Positions 7,906-15,965 of a stretch of DNA of 64,000 nucleotides are shown here, piece after piece; the stretch's first letter is position 1; each line of letters starts with the position of its first letter. The notes beneath the pieces were generated by a model that saw nothing but the letters and a program-made list of their open reading frames with translations, made no database searches and was not told the origin of the DNA. Both the position numbers and the translations under genes were made by a program. Source of the DNA: Promethearchaeota archaeon (lineage in GTDB: Archaea; Asgardarchaeota; Lokiarchaeia; Sigyniarchaeales; SOKP01). The stretch covers positions 38,365 to 102,364 of the forward strand of contig JAEOTR010000062.1 of NCBI GenBank assembly GCA_016839705.1, written 5' to 3'.

Positions 7906-9279
7906 ATGGTATATTTTCAGATCAGTCGGTTAGGATTTGATTGTGGTCTTGAGAAGGACAGTTGCAAGGATTATCCTGGATTTTGTTCAGAATGTGTTAA
8001 AAAGCAACTTGAAAAATTCAGTTTAGATGTAAATCAGAACATAAAAATAACACTAATAGATTCTAAAGAAAAGAGAATTCAAATGTTTCAAGATCTAATT
8101 TGGCAAAAGTTTTTAGATGTTCTAAACATAAAACATATCGTCTTAACAGCTAAAAAGTCTGGTTTACTTGTCATTGACTATCCAATCTCAGGAGCAGGAA
8201 TAGATCTTCAATTATTAACGGGATTTATACAAGCAAATATATCGTTTTCAGAAACGGGTAATATTCAAGATAATTCTATCAGTCAAGGGCAAAATATGCA
8301 ATTTTATGAATTCCAGTATCAGAATTTCAGTATATTATTAAAAAATGGGAAATTTGTTCGAATATGCTTGGTGTTAGATCACAAAGCCTCAGATAGTTTA
8401 AAAATACAGGTCTCTGAGTTTTTAAACGAATATGAAGCAAGATACTTTGATAAAATTGTTTCATATATCGAAAAAGGACGACTCGACTTTAAAGATACAC
8501 TTGATTTCATAATTGACATGTTTAACATCAAATTGGTTTTCCCGATGGTATTAACTCATACTTTTTTACCAGAAGTGCTAGAATCAATAGAAAAGAATTT
8601 TATTCAAAAGGCAATAGTAGATTTTGCAAAATTATTATTAGCTTCAAAACAGTTCTTTTTTATCATCAATCTAGTTGATGAAGTACAAAAAATAGTTAAT
8701 ATTGATTCTAACAGGATACTTTATGAAATTCATCAACTTATCGAAAAAAATATTATCATTCCAACCACTATTGAGACCGCTGAGGATAAGATTAGTACTT
8801 TTCAAGAGTCTCAAGCAGCAAGAATAGCTAACAATGAATTGATTTCTCCGATTATAGCAAATGAAGACGATATAAATGAACTAAAAGAAAAAGCAAAACA
8901 TATGAACGAAGAGGAGGTTAAGACTGCGTTAAATTCCTTTATTAAAAAAGCTGAAGTTGCTGAAAAAGGTATGGCATATAAAGAAGCATTAAAAGAGTAT
9001 GAAAAAGCATTATTTTTAGCCAGCGGTTTTGACATGAAGGAGGATATTGGCAGGATCTCATTTCTGATCTTCGAACTTGACAAAAAAAATAAGGAATTAG
9101 AACTCGAATATGCTCTAAAGGTTGGAGAAAAAGCAGAAAAAAAGAAGGATTATATTAAAGCTATTAATTACTATAAAGAATGCTTGATAATCTTAAAAAA
9201 AGATGGCATATTCGAGGACACTGAATCCAGAGTCAGGAAATTGGAAAAAAAATTAGGAAGTCTTCAGAAACAACTTTAA
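7906..9279 (+). CDS. longin-like domain protein with Cys cluster and C-terminal helical repeats
   Basis: A 457-residue protein. Residues ~14-30 hold four cysteines (C-x5-C-x6-C-x2-C), a possible zinc site. Residues ~75-190 alternate strands and helices ('IVLTAKKSGLLVIDYPIS...', 'NFSILLKNGKFVRICLVLDHKAS') in a longin/roadblock-like order. A mid region looks winged-helix-like ('IVNIDSNRILYEIHQLIEKN'). The last ~140 residues are charged TPR-like helices ('YKEALKEYEKALFLASG', 'YIKAINYYKECLIIL'). Such combinations are typical of Asgard proteins thought to bind small GTPases; a partner here is not evident. No membrane segments are seen. Confidence 0.6.
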   Translation: MVYFQISRLGFDCGLEKDSCKDYPGFCSECVKKQLEKFSLDVNQNIKITLIDSKEKRIQMFQDLIWQKFLDVLNIKHIVLTAKKSGLLVIDYPISGAGIDLQLLTGFIQANISFSETGNIQDNSISQGQNMQFYEFQYQNFSILLKNGKFVRICLVLDHKASDSLKIQVSEFLNEYEARYFDKIVSYIEKGRLDFKDTLDFIIDMFNIKLVFPMVLTHTFLPEVLESIEKNFIQKAIVDFAKLLLASKQFFFIINLVDEVQKIVNIDSNRILYEIHQLIEKNIIIPTTIETAEDKISTFQESQAARIANNELISPIIANEDDINELKEKAKHMNEEEVKTALNSFIKKAEVAEKGMAYKEALKEYEKALFLASGFDMKEDIGRISFLIFELDKKNKELELEYALKVGEKAEKKKDYIKAINYYKECLIILKKDGIFEDTESRVRKLEKKLGSLQKQL

Positions 9280-9440
9280 ATCTAAATGAAATCTCCTTAA
9301 TTCTGTTTTTTATAGGATTTTTTTGCATTATAAGGACTTTACAGAAAATTTATGAGCTACTTAGTATTACATGCTATTTATGAATTTAAGTTCAAAAAAT
9401 AATCTAAAATTTCAAAAGAAAAGAGGTGGAAAACGGAATA

Positions 9441-10289
9441 ATGGTAGAATATGAAACATTAAAAGTGCAAGAACGGGAAGATGGTATTTCCATTATAACC
9501 TTTAACAGACCTCATAGGTTAAATGCAATTAACTTCCAGTTTGTAGAAGATTTGCAAGATTATCTCAGTATTTTAGAAAATAACCTTAGTATTCGAGTTG
9601 TAATTTTAACTGGTGAAGGCCATTCGTTCTGTTCTGGTTTTGATTTAAAGGATGGGCAAGTTATTTTTCAAAAAAAGGTACCTGAAACAGCTCAGAAATT
9701 CGAATACCTTCAATTCAAAGACAATATTAAAAGAGCTACTATCGTTCAGAAGTTAGTCTCTCAGTTAATGGTAAACCTTAAGAGAATTCCCCAACCCGTT
9801 ATAGCCGCAATAAAAGGAATTGCGTATGGTGGTGGTCTAACGTTCGCTTTGGCATCTGATATTAGGATCGCAGGAGAAAGCGCTAAATTTTGTAATGCTT
9901 TCATTAATATTGGCCTTTCTGGTGCTGATTGTGGAAGTTCTTATTGGTTACCTCGACTGATTGGATTTTCAAGGGCAGCAGAATTTATGCTTACGGGGCG
10001 AGTAATTAATGCTCAAGAGGCGGATAAAATTGGACTTGTATCAAAAATCGTACCTGATAATGAAATTCTTAATGAGGCACTTAACATCGCGAAACAGATA
10101 TTAAGTAAAAACCAGTTAGGTATAAGATTAACAAAAGATGCTCTAAATATGAATGTTGATGCTCCCTCACTCGAAGCTGCTACAAAATTAGAAAATAGAA
10201 CTCAAGTCATATGTGTAAATGCAGAAGATGCTCTTGAGGGTGTTTTTGCTACACTTGAAAAAAGAAAACCAGCCTATGATAAATGGTAA
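9441..10289 (+). CDS. enoyl-CoA hydratase/isomerase (crotonase) family
   Basis: Crotonase fold: 'FNRPHRLNAINFQF' near the N-terminus, oxyanion-hole segments 'HSFCSGFDLK' and 'KGIAYGGGLTFALASDIRIA', then 'NIGLSGADCGSSYWLPRLIG'. The last motif carries Asp rather than the second hydratase Glu. It resembles the subgroup common in actinobacterial EchA paralogs, so isomerase or another crotonase activity is as likely as hydration. The track starts at a GTG (9426) that overlaps the SD-like AGAGGTGG; I use the ATG at 9441. TATGAGCTA in its upstream region resembles half a TetR site. It lies directly before the TetR gene. Confidence 0.85.
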   Translation: MVEYETLKVQEREDGISIITFNRPHRLNAINFQFVEDLQDYLSILENNLSIRVVILTGEGHSFCSGFDLKDGQVIFQKKVPETAQKFEYLQFKDNIKRATIVQKLVSQLMVNLKRIPQPVIAAIKGIAYGGGLTFALASDIRIAGESAKFCNAFINIGLSGADCGSSYWLPRLIGFSRAAEFMLTGRVINAQEADKIGLVSKIVPDNEILNEALNIAKQILSKNQLGIRLTKDALNMNVDAPSLEAATKLENRTQVICVNAEDALEGVFATLEKRKPAYDKW

Positions 10290-10384
10290 TAACTCGATTG
10301 TCGAAAATTAATATAATTAAGATTTGATTTTTATTTTTAAACTCATTTTTCTCTATTTTTTCATTCTTTGGGTAGATAAGTTTA

Positions 10385-10398
10385 TGAGTAATCGCTCA
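10385..10398 (+). promoter_or_regulatory. predicted TetR operator O3 (autoregulation)
   Basis: TGAGTAATCGCTCA matches the pattern TGAGT-N4-GCTCA, which occurs twice more at 11791 and 11818. The site lies downstream of a TATA-like TTTTTAAAC (10334-10342), where bound repressor would block transcription of the tetR gene itself. Confidence 0.65.
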
Positions 10399-10413
10399 CT
10401 TATTATTCATACT

Positions 10414-11028
10414 ATGCAAGATAAAAAATTTACGCGAAATAAGCAAGAAAAAATAGAGAAAATTTATGATGTCTTTTTTGATCTTGTATTGAAGAGAGGA
10501 TATGATAAAACGAGTACAAATAATGTCGCAGAAGCCGCAGGGTTAAGCATAGGGACCGTTTACAGATATTTTCCAGAAGGAAAAAAAGATATCATTAGAA
10601 AATATTTTGAAAAATCTGTTGAAACAACCATGGAAATTGAAGATTTTAAGAACCTTGACCCAAATAATATACCTTCTGCTTTCCGAGGTTTTATTTCAAA
10701 TTTACTTAGAAATAACTATGCCAGTAAAGGTTATAGCCTTGCATTTAGATCAGCTATTTTATCAGACCACAATCTTTTAGATGCTCATAATAAGAGAGTT
10801 TTTGATATATCTAAAGGTTTTGCGAAGACTCTTATGAAATCAAATGAATTCTTCAAATCTAGAGAAGAAGAAAGACTTATTAGGGGTTTTATTTTTATTT
10901 ACAATCTCTCAAATGCAATCATTTATCACCACATCTTTTTCATGAAATTTTTTGAAAAAGACGAAGATTTAATTGACTATCTTTCAAATCTAATGTTCTT
11001 TACAATTCAAACTTTGTCAAAAATGTAA
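10414..11028 (+). CDS. TetR/AcrR family transcriptional repressor
   Basis: TetR fold: 'IEKIYDVFFDLVLKRGYDKTSTNNVAEAAGLSIGTVYRYF' is a textbook TetR helix-turn-helix. All-alpha ligand-binding helices follow. The track begins at a TTG (10324) whose hydrophobic first 20 residues look like translated leader. Candidate ATGs are 10384 and 10414; the operator overlaps the first, so I choose 10414. The ligand is unknown, but the flanking crotonase and acyl-CoA dehydrogenases suggest an acyl-CoA or other lipid. Predicted targets are itself and the DUF998 gene, from the three shared operator sites. Confidence 0.85.
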   Translation: MQDKKFTRNKQEKIEKIYDVFFDLVLKRGYDKTSTNNVAEAAGLSIGTVYRYFPEGKKDIIRKYFEKSVETTMEIEDFKNLDPNNIPSAFRGFISNLLRNNYASKGYSLAFRSAILSDHNLLDAHNKRVFDISKGFAKTLMKSNEFFKSREEERLIRGFIFIYNLSNAIIYHHIFFMKFFEKDEDLIDYLSNLMFFTIQTLSKM

Positions 11029-11075
11029 AGTATCAATACAGATTTTGAAGAAAAATAAAAAAAAAGAATAAAACA

Positions 11076-11750
11076 CTATTTTGATTTTTGGATGTAATAA
11101 CCATGCATTACAAGCCACGCCATTATTACAAAATAAGCTAACCATTCGAGTACTATTGCTACGTACCTGAAGCCTTCGAAGATAATTTCAGAGATTTCAA
11201 AGGTTAGAAACATAACATAACTAACAACCACGATAATACCCAAAACAGGTAAATATTTTGGTATGTTCTTCATTCTCAATTCTAACCTTGACACGTTTAC
11301 TTGAATGATGACGACACTGACAAAGTAGATTAAAGATCCAAGCATGTGACCAATTCGAAATACATCATGAGGAAACACAGCCAATGCGATAGAACCGATC
11401 GCACCAAGATAAATAACCTTAGCAGTGTTTTTTAGGGTTTTATTTGATCCTCCTTCGGATTCTAGATATTTTAACAAATACAATCCAAACACCACTCGAA
11501 CTGGGGCTGAAATAATCATGCCTACTGCAAAAACTAAAGATGAATTTCTTGACGCTGCTCCTAGATCACTTATGTAGGTAGTTAGTAAACTAAAAGTAGA
11601 TTCAGAGTTACTATATAACATGGCGGCAATTGTAAGAAAAGTTACTGAGAAAATAAAACCAAAATATGCTACAAGACTCCCATTTACTTTTTCATACCAA
11701 TTACTTAATTTTTCACTATTTTTTCCTTCCCATAATTCTGTTGTTTCCAT
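11076..11750 (-). CDS. DUF998 family six-helix membrane protein
   Basis: 224 residues with about six membrane segments. 'TTYISDLGAASRNSSLVF' early, then 'AIGSIALAVFPHD' and 'HMLGSLIYFVSVV', are the landmarks of DUF998/Frag1-like membrane proteins as I know them. Function is unknown in the family; some members are linked to lipid or membrane stress. GAGGT lies eight bases before the ATG. Two copies of the TetR operator flank its TATA box, so it should be repressed by the neighbouring TetR protein and induced by that protein's ligand. It is convergent with tetR. Confidence 0.78.
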   Translation of the reverse strand: METTELWEGKNSEKLSNWYEKVNGSLVAYFGFIFSVTFLTIAAMLYSNSESTFSLLTTYISDLGAASRNSSLVFAVGMIISAPVRVVFGLYLLKYLESEGGSNKTLKNTAKVIYLGAIGSIALAVFPHDVFRIGHMLGSLIYFVSVVIIQVNVSRLELRMKNIPKYLPVLGIIVVVSYVMFLTFEISEIIFEGFRYVAIVLEWLAYFVIMAWLVMHGYYIQKSK

Positions 11751-11790
11751 TTGTATTACCTCATTATTAAATTTTTAAAGTTACTATAAA

Positions 11791-11804
11791 TGAGTATTTG
11801 CTCA
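11791..11804 (-). promoter_or_regulatory. predicted TetR operator O1
   Basis: TGAGTATTTGCTCA, with extended arms AAATGAG and CTCATTT. It lies between the TATA box (11805-11812, minus strand) and the expected transcription start of the DUF998 gene, a repressing position. Confidence 0.7.
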
Positions 11805-11812
11805 TTTATAAA
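11805..11812 (-). promoter_or_regulatory. TATA box of the DUF998 gene
   Basis: TTTATAAA sits exactly between operators O1 and O2, about 55 bases upstream of the start codon. Repressor binding at either site would compete with TBP/TFB. Confidence 0.55.
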
Positions 11813-11817
11813 CTTTA

Positions 11818-11831
11818 TGAGTTATAGCTCA
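11818..11831 (-). promoter_or_regulatory. predicted TetR operator O2
   Basis: TGAGTTATAGCTCA matches the same TGAGT-N4-GCTCA pattern, 27 bases from O1 start to start. The position would cover the BRE region upstream of the TATA box. The remaining 220 bases to the next gene hold nothing else I recognise. Confidence 0.7.
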
Positions 11832-12051
11832 TTTATTGAAAACAATATCATTAATAATCCATTACTAGTTCTGTAAGATAAACTAACATTAAATCCTACA
11901 TTAATTAGAACCTTGTTCTTATATTTCAACATTTTTAGAGTAAAAATCTAAAAATAATCTAAGAGTCCATTGAGAGTTCCCATTCTTAAACTATATATTA
12001 AATCCTATCGATATAATAATTATAAGAAAAAACAAAAAAAGTGAAAAAAAA

Positions 12052-12273
12052 ATGACCCAAGCTTATGAAAAAGTAATGGAAATGAACTGTGTTGAAGTTG
12101 AAGAGGTTAAATATTCAGAAGTTCAAAAAGCCACAGAAAATAAGGTTGATGAACTACTTGGAGAGTTAAATACAAGATATTTTGAAGAAGCAACTTCTTT
12201 GAATGAAACCAAAGAGCGAGTTCAAGCTTCTCAAAATTATTCGAATTTTAGTTTCAATACCTATGGTTTTTAA
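12052..12273 (+). CDS. small acidic hypothetical protein
   Basis: 73 residues, acidic and helical in the first half ('YEKVMEMNCVEVEEVKYSEV'), ending in a polar aromatic tail ('SNFSFNTYGF'). A TATA-like CTATATATTAAA lies about 55 bases upstream and a T-run follows the stop, so it has the outline of a real monocistronic gene. I do not recognise a family. Confidence 0.5.
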   Translation: MTQAYEKVMEMNCVEVEEVKYSEVQKATENKVDELLGELNTRYFEEATSLNETKERVQASQNYSNFSFNTYGF

Positions 12274-12314
12274 TTAATTTTTTTCTCTCTTATTTTTAAG
12301 TAATTAAGTTTACC

Positions 12315-12704
12315 TTAATACAATGAATTTTCAATTATTCTATCGACTTTTTCTTTGATGTCCAATTTAGCTGCTGAAGGATCTTTTAACACAGGCTTGG
12401 TTTCAATGAAAATATTTGTACTAAGCTTCTTAATTAATGGAAAATCTGCTTCTCCCTCAATTAAAAATACAAAATAAATCGATTTTGTATCACCAAAAAG
12501 TTCCTTAGTTATAATCGTTATTTCATAATTTTCACCGTATGAGATGGTTGCAATCTCCTCCTTAAATATTTGCTTACCTATCACTCCTATAGCAGAAATT
12601 AATCCACTAAAAATTGCGGGATTTATTTCACCCAAACTCTTATCTATTTGTTTAGAATAAAAAGGATACCCTTCAGAATCACAGACTAAGATTGATTTGA
12701 TCAT
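12315..12704 (-). CDS. stand-alone longin/roadblock-like domain protein
   Basis: 129 residues matching one compact domain: strand pair 'ILVCDSEGYPFYSKQID', helix 'AIFSGLISAIGVIGKQIF', strands 'ATISYGENYEITIITKELF' and 'SIYFVFLIEGEAD', then C-terminal helices. This is the arrangement in Asgard longin/roadblock proteins, whose eukaryotic relatives serve small GTPases as adaptors or GEF/GAP scaffolds. It is cytosolic. Its closest parallel in the window is the C-terminal part of the 7TM gene at 1-892. The GTPase partner is unknown. Confidence 0.6.
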   Translation of the reverse strand: MIKSILVCDSEGYPFYSKQIDKSLGEINPAIFSGLISAIGVIGKQIFKEEIATISYGENYEITIITKELFGDTKSIYFVFLIEGEADFPLIKKLSTNIFIETKPVLKDPSAAKLDIKEKVDRIIENSLY

Positions 12705-12900
12705 ATAGAATTGAGACTCTAAATTTTTTTCTTTAACTTATTCAATTATATTAATAAAAATAAAAGAGTTCATCTTTTTAATTCTGGGTTTATCACCATT
12801 TATGATCTGCTTTTGAAAGAGTTATGAGTAAACTCCAAAATTTTAAATAATTGGAGTTTCTTGTTAGAACTTAAATGATTTTTTAACCAGTTGAGTTTTT

Positions 12901-13290
12901 ATGGGAAAAGAAAAAGAAAAAGATAAGGATAAAAAAGATAAGGACAAAAAAGATAAAGACAAAGATAAAGAAAAAGATAAGGAAAAGGAAAAAGAGAAGA
13001 AAGATAAAGATAAAGACAAAGAAAAGAAAGATAAGGATAAAGATAAAGACAAGAAAGATAAATATAAATATCCGGTTGATCAAGAGTGGAAGTTAGAGGT
13101 AAGTAAAAATCTTGATGCTATAACTCATGCTTACGAAAAAATTACAAACAAGTTTAGGGATGTTGATAATTATATACTAAAAGATGCTAAAACAAAAGAA
13201 GAATTCATAGAGAAAGTTAAAAAACAAGTTGAAGAGTTGCCTGAAGCATCTCAACAGATATTTCTTTCATTTTTACAGTCTATTGAATAG
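12901..13290 (+). CDS. Lys/Asp/Glu-rich repeat protein with C-terminal helical domain
   Basis: Residues ~3-57 are almost purely K, D and E in short KDKDKE-like units: low-complexity and highly charged. The remaining ~70 residues are ordinary amphipathic helix ('WKLEVSKNLDAITHAYEKITNK', 'VEELPEASQQIFLSFLQ'). The DNA repeat (AAAGATAAGGAC-type units) also produces long spurious minus-strand frames. Disordered polyampholyte tails can mediate electrostatic binding, but function is unknown. The gene is convergent with the Pro-Glu repeat protein. Confidence 0.65.
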   Translation: MGKEKEKDKDKKDKDKKDKDKDKEKDKEKEKEKKDKDKDKEKKDKDKDKDKKDKYKYPVDQEWKLEVSKNLDAITHAYEKITNKFRDVDNYILKDAKTKEEFIEKVKKQVEELPEASQQIFLSFLQSIE

Positions 13291-13380
13291 CAGATTAATA
13301 CTTTTTCTTTTTTTATTTATGTTCGAATCATCGAAATGGGAGATTGTTTCAAAACAATAAAAATAAACTATGGTTATTGG

Positions 13381-14610
13381 TTAAAAATAATTATCTTCTT
13401 CAGATTCATTTTTTTCTAGTTCTTTTTCATCTTCTTCCTTTTTCCTCTCTGATATTAGTCTAGTCTCATAAGTTGGCTTTGGTTCAGGTTCTGGAGTAGG
13501 TTCTGGAGTAGGTTCTGGAGTAGGTTCTGGAGTAGGTTCATAGACTGGTTGTGGTTCTGGTTCCGATTCAGGAATAGGCTCATAGATTGGTTGTGGTTCT
13601 GGTTCCAGTTTTGGTTCAGGAATAGGTTCATAGACTGGTTGTGGTTTTGGTTCCGATTCAGGAATAGGCTCATAGACTGGTTGTGATTCTGGTTCTGGTT
13701 CAGGAATAGGTTCATAGACTGGTTGTGGTTCTGGTTCCGGTTCTGGAGTAGGCTCATAGACTGGTTGTGGTTCTGGTTCTGGTTCTGGAGTAGGCTCATA
13801 GACTGGTTGTGGTTCTGGTTCCGGTTCTGGTTCAGGAATAGGTTCATAAAATGGTTGTGGTTCTGGTTCTGGTTCTGGAGTAGGCTCATAGACTGGTTGT
13901 GGTTCTGGTTCCGGTTCTGGTTCAGGAATAGGTTCATAGACTGGTTGTGGTTCTGGTTCCAGTTTTGGTTCAGGAATAGGTTCATAGACTGGTTGTGGTT
14001 TTGGTTCCGATTCAGGAATAGGCTCATAGACTGGTTGTGGTTCTGGTTCCGGTTCTGGTTCAGGAATAGGTTCATAAAATGGTTGTGGTTCTGGTTCTGG
14101 TTCTGGTTCAGGAATAGGTTCATAGACTGGTTGTGGTTCTGGTTCCGGTTCAGGAGTGGGTTCAAACTCTTTTATTGCTTTTGATTTTTTTTTTATCGGT
14201 TTTTTATCTATGGCACTAACCTGTAGTATTGTAAAAGGATTATTTTCAGGATTTAACATCTCAGGGCCTAAAAATATCATTTTAGGTTTAACTTTCTTTT
14301 TATTAATTCTTAATTCTAGTGTAAAATTACCCGGAGTTAGGAAATCTAAACCATCAACCTGATTTTTTAACGTAGTTTTCCATTCAATTACGTTATTTTC
14401 TATTTCGTTAATATTATCTCCAGTTTCAAGGTTAAGTTTTCTCGTGATTTTTAATTTATTTTGGCAACTTATTTTACCTTGGGCTGTATACTCTTTACTT
14501 CCTGCAGTAGTCCATCTTAAGTGAAAGCCATCTAATTGTTTCCATAAGGCATAGCCTAAGAATTGTCCGGAATCGACTTTCAAACGTCCCTTAATATTTT
14601 TTACATTCAT
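13381..14610 (-). CDS. Pro-Glu repeat protein with N-terminal beta domain
   Basis: Residues 1-~140 look like a beta-rich domain ('[31 protein letters not shown]', later '[11 protein letters not shown]'), comparable to small carbohydrate- or protein-binding beta sandwiches. From ~150 to ~375 the chain is a repeat of [16 protein letters not shown] units of 14-20 residues. It ends in an acidic tail (ESEEDNYF). There is no signal peptide or membrane helix, so it should be cytosolic with a long stiff acidic arm. The repeat explains large shadow ORFs in other frames. Function is not known. Confidence 0.7.
   Translation of the reverse strand: MNVKNIKGRLKVDSGQFLGYALWKQLDGFHLRWTTAGSKEYTAQGKISCQNKLKITRKLNLETGDNINEIENNVIEWKTTLKNQVDGLDFLTPGNFTLELRINKKKVKPKMIFLGPEMLNPENNPFTILQVSAIDKKPIKKKSKAIKEFEPTPEPEPEPQPVYEPIPEPEPEPEPQPFYEPIPEPEPEPEPQPVYEPIPESEPKPQPVYEPIPEPKLEPEPQPVYEPIPEPEPEPEPQPVYEPTPEPEPEPQPFYEPIPEPEPEPEPQPVYEPTPEPEPEPQPVYEPTPEPEPEPQPVYEPIPEPEPESQPVYEPIPESEPKPQPVYEPIPEPKLEPEPQPIYEPIPESEPEPQPVYEPTPEPTPEPTPEPTPEPEPKPTYETRLISERKKEEDEKELEKNESEEDNYF
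13481..14165. repeat. tandem minisatellite encoding the Pro-Glu repeat
   Basis: About 685 bases of near-identical units built from GGTTCTGGTTC, AGGAATAGGTTCATAGACTGG and close variants. Units differ in length by multiples of three, so the frame stays open. Copies are similar enough to recombine, so unit number probably varies between strains. Confidence 0.85.
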
Positions 14611-14790
14611 AATTTATCTATAAATATTTTTATATTTGTGTCTATAAATTACGAAACAATATGTTGATATATATGTTTATATCCTTCTGAAACCTAAGAT
14701 TGAACTCTAAAAGAGTATGAATCAATAAGGCATAGATAATAACGGAAAGATAATCGAAGATATCTTTTTTGTTATTTTAATTTAAAAAAC

Positions 14791-15600
14791 TTATTTCCTT
14801 TGAGACTTTAAATCTTGAGGTGTAATTTCTGGATGGTGATACCTTTGTGTATTTTTAGTTTCAGTACCAAATTGAATGGATTTCTCAGGGCAATAATTAA
14901 TACAAGCTAAACAAAGTTGACATCTATGCTGCCATTGAGGTTCCCCTTCAACTAAGATTATATTATTAACAGGGCAAACTTCCTCACATATTCCGCAACT
15001 AGTACAATTATCATCAATATAAAATGATTCATCTCTTAAATTAACCTTTTCTCTAAAATTGGCATTAAATTTTTCAGTCTGGTATTTTCCCTCATAAAGT
15101 AAAAATTCTCTTTTCAGAATGTCTGGATCAAGGTTACTTTCTTCATTCTTGATCATTTCAGAAATAACTTCGACTTGCTGAGATGCTTTTTCAAAAAGCA
15201 AATTTTGACGGTCTTCTGGAGTAGTTTTATATGCGATGATGTAGTTAGTTGGCATGACGATTATGTATCCTAAATGAAGCTTTTTAGATTTTGTATTTAA
15301 AATTCTTTCTAACTGCTGAAAGGGGAACTCTGTGGTACCTCCCGCACTCGCTATAACCGTAAAAAAATAGCGGGGTTTACTAAGATCAATTTTAATTACA
15401 AAATCATAGACAATTTTAGGTAACCCTGAATAATAAAGGGGAAAAATAAAGCCAACTTTTTCACTTGTCACCGACAACGTCTCTTCTTTCCATATTTTAG
15501 CAATGGGTGTGAGTTCACAGTCTTCTAACATATCACAAATATCCCTTGCGATTTTTAATGAATTACCTGTTCCTGTAAAATAATAGATTGTAGTTTTCAT
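14791..15600 (-). CDS. EFR1-type flavodoxin/ferredoxin fusion
   Basis: An N-terminal flavodoxin-like domain with FMN phosphate loop 'YFTGTGNSLKIA' (residues 7-18), then two 4Fe-4S clusters. The cysteines are 199, 202, 205, 209 ('CTSCGICEEVCP') and 227, 230, 233, 237 ('CQLCLACINYCP'). The length of 269 is standard for EFR1 family ferrodoxins of anaerobes. It should shuttle electrons in the cytosol between an unknown donor and acceptor. The gene directly downstream of a zinc-finger microprotein on the same strand could be its operon partner (58 bases apart). Confidence 0.88.
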   Translation of the reverse strand: MKTTIYYFTGTGNSLKIARDICDMLEDCELTPIAKIWKEETLSVTSEKVGFIFPLYYSGLPKIVYDFVIKIDLSKPRYFFTVIASAGGTTEFPFQQLERILNTKSKKLHLGYIIVMPTNYIIAYKTTPEDRQNLLFEKASQQVEVISEMIKNEESNLDPDILKREFLLYEGKYQTEKFNANFREKVNLRDESFYIDDNCTSCGICEEVCPVNNIILVEGEPQWQHRCQLCLACINYCPEKSIQFGTETKNTQRYHHPEITPQDLKSQRK

Positions 15601-15657
15601 AAAAAACCTACCTTAATAGATCGTAATAATTTACAAGTACTTTTTAATCAGTTCCTA

Positions 15658-15810
15658 TCACACAGGCGTTAGATTAAAAATCCATTTCACTTTACATTGA
15701 CGGGAACAGAAAAATCGTTTTTCTGGTTTTTGAGCTATGTTGATATGATGATGCTCTTTGTTCCATTTATTACTCACGATGTCTTTTCCGCAGTTTTCGC
15801 ATACAGGCAT
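15658..15810 (-). CDS. 50-residue zinc-finger microprotein (TRASH/MYM-like)
   Basis: Not in the ORF track. ATG at 15810, stop at 15658. The sequence has 'CENCGK' at residues 4-9 and 'FFCSRQCK' at 33-40: two CxxC-type knuckles (C4, C7, C35, C39) spaced as in TRASH/MYM-like treble-clef fingers. HHH lies between them. Such domains bind zinc or sense metals. Its position just upstream of the EFR1 gene on the same strand suggests co-transcription. Confidence 0.7.
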   Translation of the reverse strand: MPVCENCGKDIVSNKWNKEHHHINIAQKPEKRFFCSRQCKVKWIFNLTPV

Positions 15811-15965
15811 TATTTAAATTTTCTTCTTGTCTTACTTATATAAAATAGTCTAATTTTTATAATGCCTTATTGGTAAATATGGTTTTCGGATTTTAATCTA
15901 AATTTTTATAGTTTATACAAAATTACAAAAAGTAATTAAAGTGTATCAGATCAAAAGTTAATCTT

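Noticed and set aside
12864-13083. Minus-strand Ser/Leu and Phe/Ile runs over the KDKE gene
   Set aside because: Reverse complement of a simple Lys/Asp/Glu repeat; no start signal and no protein-like sequence.
13455-14184. ORFs on other frames over the Pro-Glu repeat (236 aa minus, 153 aa plus)
   Set aside because: They are shadows of a codon-periodic repeat; composition ([16 protein letters not shown]) is a direct frame-shift product of the real gene.
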